Source: Chitinophagales bacterium
GTDB lineage: Bacteria > Bacteroidota > Bacteroidia > Chitinophagales > Chitinophagaceae
Assembly: GCA_017303855.1 (NCBI GenBank)
Contig: JAFLBL010000013.1
Coordinates: forward strand, 45,737-109,736
Length of the DNA: 64,000 nt
Reading direction: 5' to 3'
Of this stretch, positions 33,692-41,331 are shown in pieces. The notes under the pieces are model-generated. The model was given only the letters and a program-made list of their open reading frames with translations. It searched no databases and was not told where the DNA came from. The position numbers were made by a program, and so were the translations under genes. How positions within the stretch are numbered: the first letter of the stretch is position 1; each line of letters opens with the position of its first letter.

Positions 33692-34150
33692 ATGCGTAAA
33701 CTATTTATCCTCTTATTTTCATTCAGTATTACAGCTATGACCAACGCCCAGGACACCATAAATTATCGTTTCAGTTTTAATCATCTGGCTCTTTCTGTAA
33801 AAGATGTACAGCGCGCCGCGGATTTTTATAAAAATATACTTCACCTGAAGGAGATCGAGAACCGGACCAGGAACGAGGGCATCCGTTGGATATCCCTGGG
33901 TGAAGGAAAAGAACTGCATCTGATCTCCACTACCCCGGGCGAAGTCAAAATCTCCAAAGCGGTACACCTGGCCCTGACCACACCACGCTTTCATAACTTT
34001 GTAAAAGAACTGGAAGAAAAAAAGATACCCTTCTCTGATTGGCCGGGCACCCCGGGCAAAGTGCATGTTCGCCCCGATGGCATTCTACAGATCTTTTTCC
34101 AGGACCCGGATGGTTACTGGATTGAAGTAAACAGTGTGGCACAGCAATAA
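33692..34150 (+). CDS. VOC-family (glyoxalase/bleomycin-resistance fold) protein, exported
   Basis: A 152-residue protein with a signal peptide (MRKLFILLFSFSITAMTNAQ), unusual for this mostly cytoplasmic superfamily. The two beta-alpha-beta-beta-beta modules are seen as FSFNHLALSVKDVQRAADFYKNIL and the closing GILQIFFQDPDGYWIEVNSV; the metal-binding His in NHLAL and Glu in WIEV are present. It may be a metal-dependent lyase, dioxygenase or binding protein in the periplasm. A TAAATTCG box lies about 18 bp upstream. Confidence 0.87.
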   Translation: MRKLFILLFSFSITAMTNAQDTINYRFSFNHLALSVKDVQRAADFYKNILHLKEIENRTRNEGIRWISLGEGKELHLISTTPGEVKISKAVHLALTTPRFHNFVKELEEKKIPFSDWPGTPGKVHVRPDGILQIFFQDPDGYWIEVNSVAQQ

Positions 34151-34157
34151 ATCTTAT

Positions 34158-34571
34158 ATGCATATCCGATATGAAACCAGGCTAAAAATCTTTCTCCATT
34201 CCTGTGGACCTGTACTTGTATCGGCTACCGGTCTGGCTTTATGTTTTTTGTTGAATGCGACTGATCAACTGATCATCCTGTTTGGATCTGTTATTACATT
34301 TACATTGTTTCATTTACTTTTCAGCCGCAGAAAATATATAACAGGTTTCCGGTTGTCAAAAAATCAATACACGATATGGTATGTTGACCGGATACTAACG
34401 GCTCACCAGGCAGATTTCGAAATAGAAGAGACCAGCATATTGCTGATCGACAACAGCAATTCGTGGTTGTCCGGGATGCGTTCAATTAACTTTTTTGTTC
34501 GGGGGAAAAAAACAAGCTTTGATATCCCGGAAAAAAGATTTTTCAATTACCTGGCTGATTTAAACACCTGA
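34158..34571 (+). CDS. unrecognised small membrane protein
   Basis: A 137-residue protein, start MHIRYETRLKIFLHS, with two hydrophobic segments (about residues 14-32 and 37-53) followed by a soluble domain resembling a PH-like fold (GFRLSKNQYTIWYVDRILTA, ETSILLIDNSNSWLSG). I recognise no family. It is 8 bp downstream of the VOC gene and directly upstream of a DUF998-like gene, so these may form an operon. Confidence 0.55.
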   Translation: MHIRYETRLKIFLHSCGPVLVSATGLALCFLLNATDQLIILFGSVITFTLFHLLFSRRKYITGFRLSKNQYTIWYVDRILTAHQADFEIEETSILLIDNSNSWLSGMRSINFFVRGKKTSFDIPEKRFFNYLADLNT

Positions 34572-34645
34572 CACTGGGCACAAAACACAATAACTGGACG
34601 TTTATTCCCCTTGCCGGTATCCCGGCATTTATACTACTTTATTTT

Positions 34646-35194
34646 ATGGCTGCCTTTTTTTATCCGGGCGGTCAACCGGGTAATGTCCATGCTGAAGGCT
34701 TCAGCTGGCTGCACAATTACTGGTGTCACTTGTTGAATGAGCAAGCTATTAACGGTGAATGGAACAAGGGACGCCCCTATGCCATAGCCGGCATGCTTAT
34801 TTTATGCATCAGCCTCTCCGGTTTCTGGTTTTTTTACCCGGTAAAATCAACAGTGAATCGCGCTGTACAATGGATGATCCGCTGTTGCGGGCCACTGGCC
34901 ATGCTGAGCGCGCTGTTTATCGGCAGTTTTGATCACGATGCTGTTACCAATATAGCGTCCGGTTTCGGACTGATTGCAGTATGCGGAACCCTGTATATTC
35001 TTTATAAGCACCGGCAGCAATTCCTGTTCCGGCTTGGAATACTCAACCTGGTATTGGTAGGATTAAACAACCTGCTCTATTATACGCCGGCCCTGCTCTG
35101 GCTGCTCCCGGTAGTTCAGAAAATCAGTTTCCTGTCAGTTTTACTCTGGATCTGGCTCATCAGTTTCCGGTCCCGCCCCGTCAACCGGATTTAA
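34646..35194 (+). CDS. DUF998-like membrane protein with non-obvious start
   Basis: From its first ATG this is a 182-residue protein: MAAFFYPGGQPGNVHAEGFSW, then several hydrophobic helices (about residues 45-65, 78-98, 105-122, 133-150, 155-175). It resembles DUF998 by the FFYPG element and helix layout. The preceding in-frame sequence (34592-34645) encodes the rest of the first helix (WTFIPLAGIPAFILLYF), so translation must begin upstream. The frame opens at 34559 and has no ATG, GTG or TTG before 34646, only CTG and ATT. The true start is unresolved. Confidence 0.6.
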   Translation: MAAFFYPGGQPGNVHAEGFSWLHNYWCHLLNEQAINGEWNKGRPYAIAGMLILCISLSGFWFFYPVKSTVNRAVQWMIRCCGPLAMLSALFIGSFDHDAVTNIASGFGLIAVCGTLYILYKHRQQFLFRLGILNLVLVGLNNLLYYTPALLWLLPVVQKISFLSVLLWIWLISFRSRPVNRI

Positions 35195-35254
35195 CCGGAC
35201 TGTTGCGGGATGCTCCAACCGAATCCACTACTTTTAAGGTGCAAAAAGGTTATT

Positions 35255-37447
35255 ATGAAAAAACTTTTCTGGTTAGCGGCCCTGTTCCTTTTTACAAAGG
35301 CAGGTGCACAGGTATTTACCCGTATTGAACTGAACAATGCGCTTTTTAAAACCGGCGACAATCCGGAATGGAGCAAACCAGAACTGAATGACGAAGACTG
35401 GAAGTCCATAAAACCTCAGTATAACTGGGACAAACAGGGATTTGCCGATTATGATGGTTTTGGCTGGTACCGTTTTCATTTTGAACTGAGTTCCCTCTTA
35501 AAAAGCAATAATTGGTGGCCGGACAGTCTCCGTATTTTCCTCGCTAAGATTGATGACGCGGATGAAATATTCCTCAATGGGACAAAGATCAGTAAAACCG
35601 GGCGCTTCCCGGACGATCCGGGTGGCTACAGTACACAATGGGATCGGCAACGGGAAATCAGGCTTGCAATGAATGATCCGTTGTTGCAATGGGATAAAGA
35701 CAACCTGCTCGCGGTACGGGTCTATGATGGCGGTGGTCTGGGGGGTATATTTGGCGCGTTGCCTGGTATCAGTGCCCTGCAGTTTAAAGACCTGGCCAGG
35801 CTGGGTTATCAGGATAAGCAACTGCGGCTTACCCATCAGCTGCCGGGTACCATCCAGGGAAAACTGACGGTAAAAATCACCGATCCGGTCACAAAAGATG
35901 TTTTACAACACAGTACGCAGTCCATCAGTATAGAACCAAAAAGCAGTTATTCATTACCGTTAACTATCAATTCGCAATCCCGTGTCGAGATCTCCGCCTC
36001 CTTTACGGAAAGCCGGAGTGAACAATCCGTATACCTGCAGGTGGTACCTCCCTATATTCTTACGCCGGCCCCGGGTGCTTCTCCGCGGATTAACAATGCC
36101 ACAGTATTTGGCATACGTCCCGGTTCACCATTCCTGTTTAAAATTGCGGCTACCGGGGAAAAGCCTTTAAAGTATAGTGTATCAAAATTACCGGCCGGGT
36201 TAAAACTGGATCCCCTTACCGGAATCATCACCGGCACCATTACCAAAGCAGGCAGTTATACCATGCAGTTGCAGGTGAAAAATAAAAAAGGAACTGCCCG
36301 AAAATCCTTTACGGTAAAATGCGGCGACACGCTGGCACTGACGCCACCCATGGGCTGGAACAGCTGGAACTGCTGGGGGCTCAGTGTAAGCCAGGACCGC
36401 GTGAAAGCATCCGCGCAGGCTTTGATTGACAAGGGACTGATTGATCATGGCTGGACATATATGAATATTGATGATGGCTGGGAAGCACCGGCCCGTGCTG
36501 CCAACGGGGATATAATTACCAATCAGAAGTTTCCGGATATGAAAGGACTCGGTGACTGGTTGCACAGCAAGGGCTTGAAATTCGGTATCTACTCCTCACC
36601 GGGACCACGTACCTGTGGCGGGTATCTGGGTTCGTATCAATATGAAATGCGAGATGCACAGTTATATAATGAATGGGGTATCGACTACCTGAAATATGAC
36701 TGGTGCAGCTACGGAGAAATTCACGGCGGCAAGGATACCAGTCTGAATTCCTATATAAAACCCTACGAGGTAATGAAGACGGCCCTGCGTTCGCAGCCCC
36801 GCGATATTGTGTACAGTCTCTGCCAGTATGGAATGAAAGAAGTCTGGAAATGGGGGGCTGATGTGGATGGCAATTGCTGGCGCACCACGGGTGATATTGA
36901 AGATACCTGGGAAAGCATGTATGCCATTGCGTTTAATCAGATCGCCATGCAGCCATGGGCAAAACCCGGCCGCTGGAATGACCCGGATATGCTGATTGTT
37001 GGCAATGTGGGATGGGGAGATCAGTTACATCCCACCCGCCTCAATGCGGATGAACAATACACGCATATCAGTCTCTGGTCACTGCTGGCATCCCCCTTAC
37101 TGATCGGTTGCGATATTGCCAGCATGGACGATTTTACCGTGAGCCTGCTGAGCAATGATGAAGTGATTGCCGTAAACCAGGATGCCGCCGGCAAACAAGC
37201 CATACGGGTTATTAAAAATGATACCTGCCAGGTCTGGGTTAAAGAACTGGAAGACGGAAGTAAAGCGGTGGGGTTGTTTAATGTAAGCGATGATTATGCC
37301 ACGATAAAAATCAAAGGAACGGACCTGGGACTGGAAGGAGATTTCAAAATCAGGGATCTCTGGCGGCAGAAGGAGCTTGAATCCGGCAACAGTTACAGCA
37401 GCCGGATACCCGCGCATGGAGTAGTTCTGCTTAAAATACGTCCCTGA
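35255..37447 (+). CDS. alpha-galactosidase, GH27 family
   Basis: A 730-residue exported enzyme. Signal peptide MKKLFWLAALFLFTKAGAQ; an N-terminal jelly-roll sugar-binding domain (about 20-190, DGFGWYRFHFEL); an Ig-like putative-Ig module (about 270-365, GEKPLKYSVSKLPAGLKLD); and a GH27 barrel from about 370 (LTPPMGWNSWNCWG, NIDDGW, nucleophile Asp in YLKYDWCSYG, acid/base Asp in GRWNDPDML). A C-terminal beta domain ends the protein. It removes terminal alpha-galactose from oligosaccharides or galactomannan. The signal peptide fixes the start at 35255. Confidence 0.93.
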   Translation: MKKLFWLAALFLFTKAGAQVFTRIELNNALFKTGDNPEWSKPELNDEDWKSIKPQYNWDKQGFADYDGFGWYRFHFELSSLLKSNNWWPDSLRIFLAKIDDADEIFLNGTKISKTGRFPDDPGGYSTQWDRQREIRLAMNDPLLQWDKDNLLAVRVYDGGGLGGIFGALPGISALQFKDLARLGYQDKQLRLTHQLPGTIQGKLTVKITDPVTKDVLQHSTQSISIEPKSSYSLPLTINSQSRVEISASFTESRSEQSVYLQVVPPYILTPAPGASPRINNATVFGIRPGSPFLFKIAATGEKPLKYSVSKLPAGLKLDPLTGIITGTITKAGSYTMQLQVKNKKGTARKSFTVKCGDTLALTPPMGWNSWNCWGLSVSQDRVKASAQALIDKGLIDHGWTYMNIDDGWEAPARAANGDIITNQKFPDMKGLGDWLHSKGLKFGIYSSPGPRTCGGYLGSYQYEMRDAQLYNEWGIDYLKYDWCSYGEIHGGKDTSLNSYIKPYEVMKTALRSQPRDIVYSLCQYGMKEVWKWGADVDGNCWRTTGDIEDTWESMYAIAFNQIAMQPWAKPGRWNDPDMLIVGNVGWGDQLHPTRLNADEQYTHISLWSLLASPLLIGCDIASMDDFTVSLLSNDEVIAVNQDAAGKQAIRVIKNDTCQVWVKELEDGSKAVGLFNVSDDYATIKIKGTDLGLEGDFKIRDLWRQKELESGNSYSSRIPAHGVVLLKIRP

Positions 37448-37466
37448 TTTACGGGTGATAAATCTT

Positions 37467-37474
37467 TACCTTTG
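37467..37474 (+). promoter_or_regulatory. -7 box of gmk (TACCTTTG)
   Basis: A perfect TANNTTTG match 9 nt before the gmk ATG. It overlaps the alternative TTG start at 37472, which argues against that start. Confidence 0.6.
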
Positions 37475-37483
37475 ACGCCTTCT

Positions 37484-38065
37484 ATGAACCTGGCTAGTAA
37501 AAAGATTATCATCATCGCCGCACCATCCGGTTCGGGTAAGACATCCGTGGTACGACACCTTCTGCACGTAATGCCGGATCAGCTTGCCTTTTCCATTTCG
37601 GCGGCCACACGCAGCCCCCGTAACAATGAAAAAGACGGGGTGGATTATTATTTTATCAGTGTAGCGGCGTTTGAAGAGAAAATTGCACAGGATGCATTTG
37701 TGGAATGGGAAATGGTGTATGAAGGAAAGTATTATGGCACCCTGAAAGCCGAAACAGAACGGATCTGGGCATCGGGTCGTTTTCCACTGCTGGATGTGGA
37801 TGTACAAGGAGGATTACATGTACAAAAAAAATTCCCCGGACAAACACTTTCCCTTTTTATAGAACCGCCCTCCATTGAGGAACTTGAAAAGAGATTACGG
37901 AAGCGAGGTACCGAAACCGAAGAATCCCTGCAGGCAAGGGTGAATAAAGCAGCGTATGAGCTCACGTTTAAGCATCAGTTTGATCATGTGATCCTGAATG
38001 ATCAATTGTCCCGGGCCTGCACGGAAGCGGAAAATATAATCCGTAATTTTCTCCGGAATGCATGA
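37484..38065 (+). CDS. gmk: guanylate kinase
   Basis: Phosphorylates GMP to GDP. The 193-residue protein starts MNLASKKIIIIAAPSGSGKTSV, with the P-loop APSGSGKT. It has the GMP-binding region SISAATRSPRNNEKDGVDYYF and YGTL, and the DVDVQGGLHVQKKFP motif. A TTG at 37472 would add four residues but lies in the promoter box. Confidence 0.95.
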   Translation: MNLASKKIIIIAAPSGSGKTSVVRHLLHVMPDQLAFSISAATRSPRNNEKDGVDYYFISVAAFEEKIAQDAFVEWEMVYEGKYYGTLKAETERIWASGRFPLLDVDVQGGLHVQKKFPGQTLSLFIEPPSIEELEKRLRKRGTETEESLQARVNKAAYELTFKHQFDHVILNDQLSRACTEAENIIRNFLRNA

Positions 38066-38206
38066 TTCGCCCGGAACGTCAATTCATCCTGGCGTTGTCT
38101 GCCATTTTGGAATTCACTCCTGTGCATTGATTATTAATTCTTTAAATCTTTACTAATCATTGACGGCCAGCCCCTGTCACTCCACCATGCACAACCCGGC
38201 ATTTAC

Positions 38207-38214
38207 TATATTTG
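38207..38214 (+). promoter_or_regulatory. -7 box 4 nt before ATG (TATATTTG)
   Basis: A perfect TANNTTTG match exactly 4 nt before the ATG at 38219; predicts a leaderless transcript. Confidence 0.6.
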
Positions 38215-38218
38215 TACT

Positions 38219-39472
38219 ATGATAGACTGGTACTCGATTGTATTTTTTCTCCTCACACTTTCACTGATGGGTTTCTTTGCCGGCATCGAAATGGCCTTTT
38301 ACAGTGCCAACCGCCTGAGCTTTGAAATCAGGAAAAAACAAGGCGACTCGCATACCGAAATCCTTTCCGCTTTTTTCGATTCTCCGGCAAAATTCCTGGG
38401 CACTACCTTACTCGGGTACAATATATTCCTGGTCTTTCTCGGTCTGCAGATCAGTACGGTTATGCAACCGATCTGGCAATATTTCCGGATCGGGTCCGAC
38501 ACTATTCATATCCTGGTCGAAATTGTCCTGACTACATTTATCGTTCTCATCTTTGCCGAATTCATACCCCGGGCTATTTTCAGGGCCAAAGGCAGTCTGC
38601 TCTTGCAAAAATTGTCACAGGTCACTAATTTCTTTTACCAGCTGTTTGTACCGGTGGTAACCGCCTTTCTCGATCTCTCGGAATGGCTGTTAAAAATTGT
38701 GTTTAATATCAGGATGGATAAAAACAATAAGCAGGCTTTAAAACGGAGTGATCTGAAGCACCTGTTTCAGCCCAATGCCGGCGATGAACGGCAGGAACGC
38801 AATACCCAGCTGATGGAGAACGCACAGGAATTGCCCAAGGTGAAAATCAGGCAATGCCTGGTACCCCGTAAAGAGATTGTGGGTATTGAGAGCAGGTCCA
38901 CGATTGCCGAACTGACCAGCAAATTTGTGGAAACAAAACTGAGCAAACTGGTGGTATATGAAAATAATATTGACCATATTATCGGGTATGTACACCAGCT
39001 GGATATGTTTAAAAAACCAACCGATCTTCAGTCGGTACTTCTGCCCATTCCCGCCGTGCCTGAAAGCATGAGTGCCACCGACCTGATAGGTAAATTCAGT
39101 AAGGAGCGCAAGAGTATAGCCTGGGTGGTGGATGAATTTGGCGGCACCGCCGGTATCATTACCATGGAAGATGTACTGGAAGAGCTATTCGGGGAAATAC
39201 AGGATGAATATGATACTGAAGAATTCGTGGAAAAACAACTGGCCGAAAATGAATATATTTTTTCAGGCCGGCTGGAACTGGATTATCTCGAAGAAAAATA
39301 CGGGTTTGGATTCGGGCAGGAAGAAGCCGAAACCCTCTCCGGGTATATCATCAACTACCATGAAACCATTCCCCGGCAAAAAGAACGGATTATTATTGAT
39401 GATTACGAATTCGACATTCTGCATGTCACTGATACCAGGATTGAAACCGTGAAAATGAAGAAGCTGAAATGA
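38219..39472 (+). CDS. CNNM/CBS-domain membrane protein (hemolysin C/CorC family)
   Basis: A 417-residue protein. The N-terminal CNNM (DUF21) transmembrane domain (about 1-180) has FFAGIEMAFYSANRLSFE and helices near 5-25, 60-85, 95-120. Two CBS domains follow (about 200-325: PRKEIVGIESRSTIAELTSKF; WVVDEFGGTAGIITMEDVLEELFGEIQDE), and a CorC_HlyC domain closes the protein (about 335-417). The family handles divalent cations such as Mg. The gliding protein GldE has the same architecture and is an alternative, but no gldD is adjacent. An octamer array begins inside the stop codon. Confidence 0.88.
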   Translation: MIDWYSIVFFLLTLSLMGFFAGIEMAFYSANRLSFEIRKKQGDSHTEILSAFFDSPAKFLGTTLLGYNIFLVFLGLQISTVMQPIWQYFRIGSDTIHILVEIVLTTFIVLIFAEFIPRAIFRAKGSLLLQKLSQVTNFFYQLFVPVVTAFLDLSEWLLKIVFNIRMDKNNKQALKRSDLKHLFQPNAGDERQERNTQLMENAQELPKVKIRQCLVPRKEIVGIESRSTIAELTSKFVETKLSKLVVYENNIDHIIGYVHQLDMFKKPTDLQSVLLPIPAVPESMSATDLIGKFSKERKSIAWVVDEFGGTAGIITMEDVLEELFGEIQDEYDTEEFVEKQLAENEYIFSGRLELDYLEEKYGFGFGQEEAETLSGYIINYHETIPRQKERIIIDDYEFDILHVTDTRIETVKMKKLK

Positions 39473-39550
39473 TGAGACGATGTGCCGATTTGAGGATGTG
39501 CCGATGAGCCGATGTGATGACGAGCCGATGAGACCATGTACAGATTAGCC
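39471..39550 (+). repeat. octamer array, GATGTGCC family (left arm)
   Basis: Ten 8-bp units in strict register (GATGAGAC, GATGTGCC, GATTTGAG, GATGTGCC, GATGAGCC, GATGTGAT, GACGAGCC, GATGAGAC, CATGTACA, GATTAGCC). The first unit begins on the second base of the stop codon at 39470-39472. The same family is inverted at 39700-39723. Confidence 0.85.
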
Positions 39551-39699
39551 AATCATTGTGCAAGAAAATTATTGTCGCTATTGAATTGTTGGTGGTTAAC
39601 AAGGGTACCCTTATAACCCTGCTAAATAAAATCGCAGGTTTTTATGCCTTTCTGATTTTCCGCCAGTGAGCGACTTTTGCGCTTACGTGATCTTCCCCA

Positions 39700-39723
39700 A
39701 TTGGCACATCGGCAAATCGGCTA
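39700..39723 (-). repeat. octamer array, GATGTGCC family (right arm, before tatC)
   Basis: On the plus strand three units (ATTGGCAC, ATCGGCAA, ATCGGCTA), then ATTACC and the box TATCTTCG. The order and sequence parallel the array and box before murA. Confidence 0.75.
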
Positions 39724-39729
39724 ATTACC

Positions 39730-39737
39730 TATCTTCG
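39730..39737 (+). promoter_or_regulatory. -7-like box of tatC (TATCTTCG)
   Basis: One base off TANNTTTG, 15 nt before the tatC ATG. Confidence 0.45.
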
Positions 39738-39752
39738 CCCCTCATATTCATC

Positions 39753-40607
39753 ATGGCTTTACTCGATTTTTTCAATAAACGGAATACTGATACCCAGGGA
39801 GAAATGACATTCATTGACCACCTGGAGGAATTGCGCTGGCACCTGGTACGGTCGGTGATTGCAGTATTAATCGGTGCCGTATTGGTTATGATCTTTTCGA
39901 GAGAAGTAGTGGATGATATCCTGATGGCCCCAACGCGTGAAGATTTTATATCCTCTCTCTGGATGTGTAAATTCAGCCATTGGGCCGGATTGGGTAACAC
40001 ACTCTGTTTTCCCCCCGTAGATGCAAAGTTTCTGGAGAATACCATGACGGGGCAGTTTATCTCCTATTTCACCGTAGGTTTTATAGGGGGCTTTGTTATT
40101 GCATTTCCATATATCTTCTGGGAGTTCTGGAAATTTGTTAAGCCCGCCCTCTCTGAAAAAGAACTGAAAAAAACAAGGGGAGTGATTTTCTGGGTAACGC
40201 TGCTGTTTTTCACAGGAGTAGCTTTCGGGTATTTTATCCTGACCCCCTTCATGGTTAATTTCTACTTTAATTTCAAGCTCAGTGCCCAGATTGTAATCAT
40301 GCCCAGTTTTTCCGATTACCTGGAAAACCTGATCTATACCACGGTAGGCATCGGCGTCCTTTTTCAGATGCCCCTGCTGGTAATGGTATTGGCCCGTATC
40401 GGAATTGTAACTGCCAGATTTCTTCGTAAATACCGTCGCCATGCGTTTGTACTGATTGTTATCGCGGCAGCCATTATCACCCCTTCAACAGACCCTTTCA
40501 GCCTCACCATTGTAACCATACCACTCTACCTGTTATTTGAAGCCAGTATCATTGTGGCCGCAAAAGTGAATAAACAACAGGAAGAGAAGGAGAAGGAATG
40601 GAGCTAG
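39753..40607 (+). CDS. tatC: Sec-independent protein translocase TatC
   Basis: The receptor of the twin-arginine pathway for folded proteins. The 284-residue protein starts MALLDFFNKRNTDTQGEMTFIDHLEELRWHLVRS, the conserved TatC opening with the Glu in HLEELR. Six helices follow, with FIGGFVIAFPYIFWEFWKFVKPALSEKE and the late FLRKYRRHAFVLIVIAAAIITPSTDPFS. The frame is open to a GTG at 39666, but that extension is only repeat and promoter sequence. No tatA is next to it. Confidence 0.96.
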   Translation: MALLDFFNKRNTDTQGEMTFIDHLEELRWHLVRSVIAVLIGAVLVMIFSREVVDDILMAPTREDFISSLWMCKFSHWAGLGNTLCFPPVDAKFLENTMTGQFISYFTVGFIGGFVIAFPYIFWEFWKFVKPALSEKELKKTRGVIFWVTLLFFTGVAFGYFILTPFMVNFYFNFKLSAQIVIMPSFSDYLENLIYTTVGIGVLFQMPLLVMVLARIGIVTARFLRKYRRHAFVLIVIAAAIITPSTDPFSLTIVTIPLYLLFEASIIVAAKVNKQQEEKEKEWS

Positions 40608-40611
40608 GAAT

Positions 40612-40632
40612 GAGTCGGGAGTCAGGAGTCAG
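40612..40632 (+). repeat. heptamer array, GAGTCAG family
   Basis: Three 7-bp units (GAGTCGG, GAGTCAG, GAGTCAG) 5 bp after the tatC stop. Confidence 0.55.
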
Positions 40633-40689
40633 GAGCAATAACCCCTGCTTTGAAGTTTGATGTAATTCTATAAGGCACTTCCTGCTTTA

Positions 40690-40738
40690 CGTACTTCGTA
40701 CCCCGTACTTCGTACTTATTTCTCCGTTCTTCGTATTT
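40690..40738 (-). repeat. heptamer array, TACGAAG family, before rpiB
   Basis: On the plus strand seven 7-bp units (CGTACTT three times, CGTACCC, ATTTCTC, CGTTCTT, CGTATTT), directly followed by CCG and the box TAACTTTA (40742-40749), which is one base off TANNTTTG and lies about 43 bp before the rpiB ATG. Confidence 0.8.
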
Positions 40739-40792
40739 CCGTAACTTTACGCCACAATAGCGAATTCATCTTTTTATTTATACTTTCTGATT

Positions 40793-41248
40793 ATGCATTC
40801 TCCTTTTGATCTTCATAAACCCATAGCGATCGGCAGCGATCATGCCGGTTTTAAGTACAAAGAGCAACTGATTTCATTCCTGGAAGGGAAAGGACTGCCA
40901 TTTACCGACTTTGGTACGCATAGCAGTGAGTCTGTGGATTATCCTGATTTTGCCCACCCGGTTGCTTCTGCGGTTGAAAGCGGGGAAGCAGCTTTTGGCA
41001 TCCTTATCTGTGGCAGTGCTAACGGAGTTGCTATTACAGCCAACAAACACCAGGGCATACGGGCTGCCATTTGCTGGGGAGAAGAACTGGCACAATTGTC
41101 AAGAGCTCACAACAATGCCAACATCATTTGTATTCCGGCCCGCTTTGTACGGGAAGGTGATGCGGAGAAAATGGTCGCCCATTTTATGACCACCGAATTT
41201 GAAGGCGGTCGCCATGCTACCCGCGTTGGCAAAATTTCCTGCGCCTGA
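40793..41248 (+). CDS. rpiB: ribose 5-phosphate isomerase B
   Basis: Interconverts ribose 5-phosphate and ribulose 5-phosphate in the pentose phosphate pathway. The 151-residue protein has the RpiB opening KPIAIGSDHAGFKYKEQL, the DYPDFAHPVASAVESGE region, the catalytic-Cys loop ILICGSANGVAITANKHQGIRAA and NANIICIPARF. A terminator follows at 41273-41305. Confidence 0.94.
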   Translation: MHSPFDLHKPIAIGSDHAGFKYKEQLISFLEGKGLPFTDFGTHSSESVDYPDFAHPVASAVESGEAAFGILICGSANGVAITANKHQGIRAAICWGEELAQLSRAHNNANIICIPARFVREGDAEKMVAHFMTTEFEGGRHATRVGKISCA

Positions 41249-41272
41249 TTCCTGCCGGTCATCCATATTTTT

Positions 41273-41305
41273 ATCCCTTCCTTAGCGGGAAGGGATTATT
41301 TTTAC
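41273..41305 (+). terminator. intrinsic terminator after rpiB
   Basis: An ATCCCTTCC/GGAAGGGAT stem with a 6-nt loop, followed by TATTTTTA. Confidence 0.8.
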
Positions 41306-41331
41306 CCCTACTACAAACCAATACGTATATC

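Noticed and set aside
39666..39752. 29-residue N-terminal extension of TatC from a GTG
   Set aside because: Covers the octamer array and promoter box; the conserved TatC start is at 39753.
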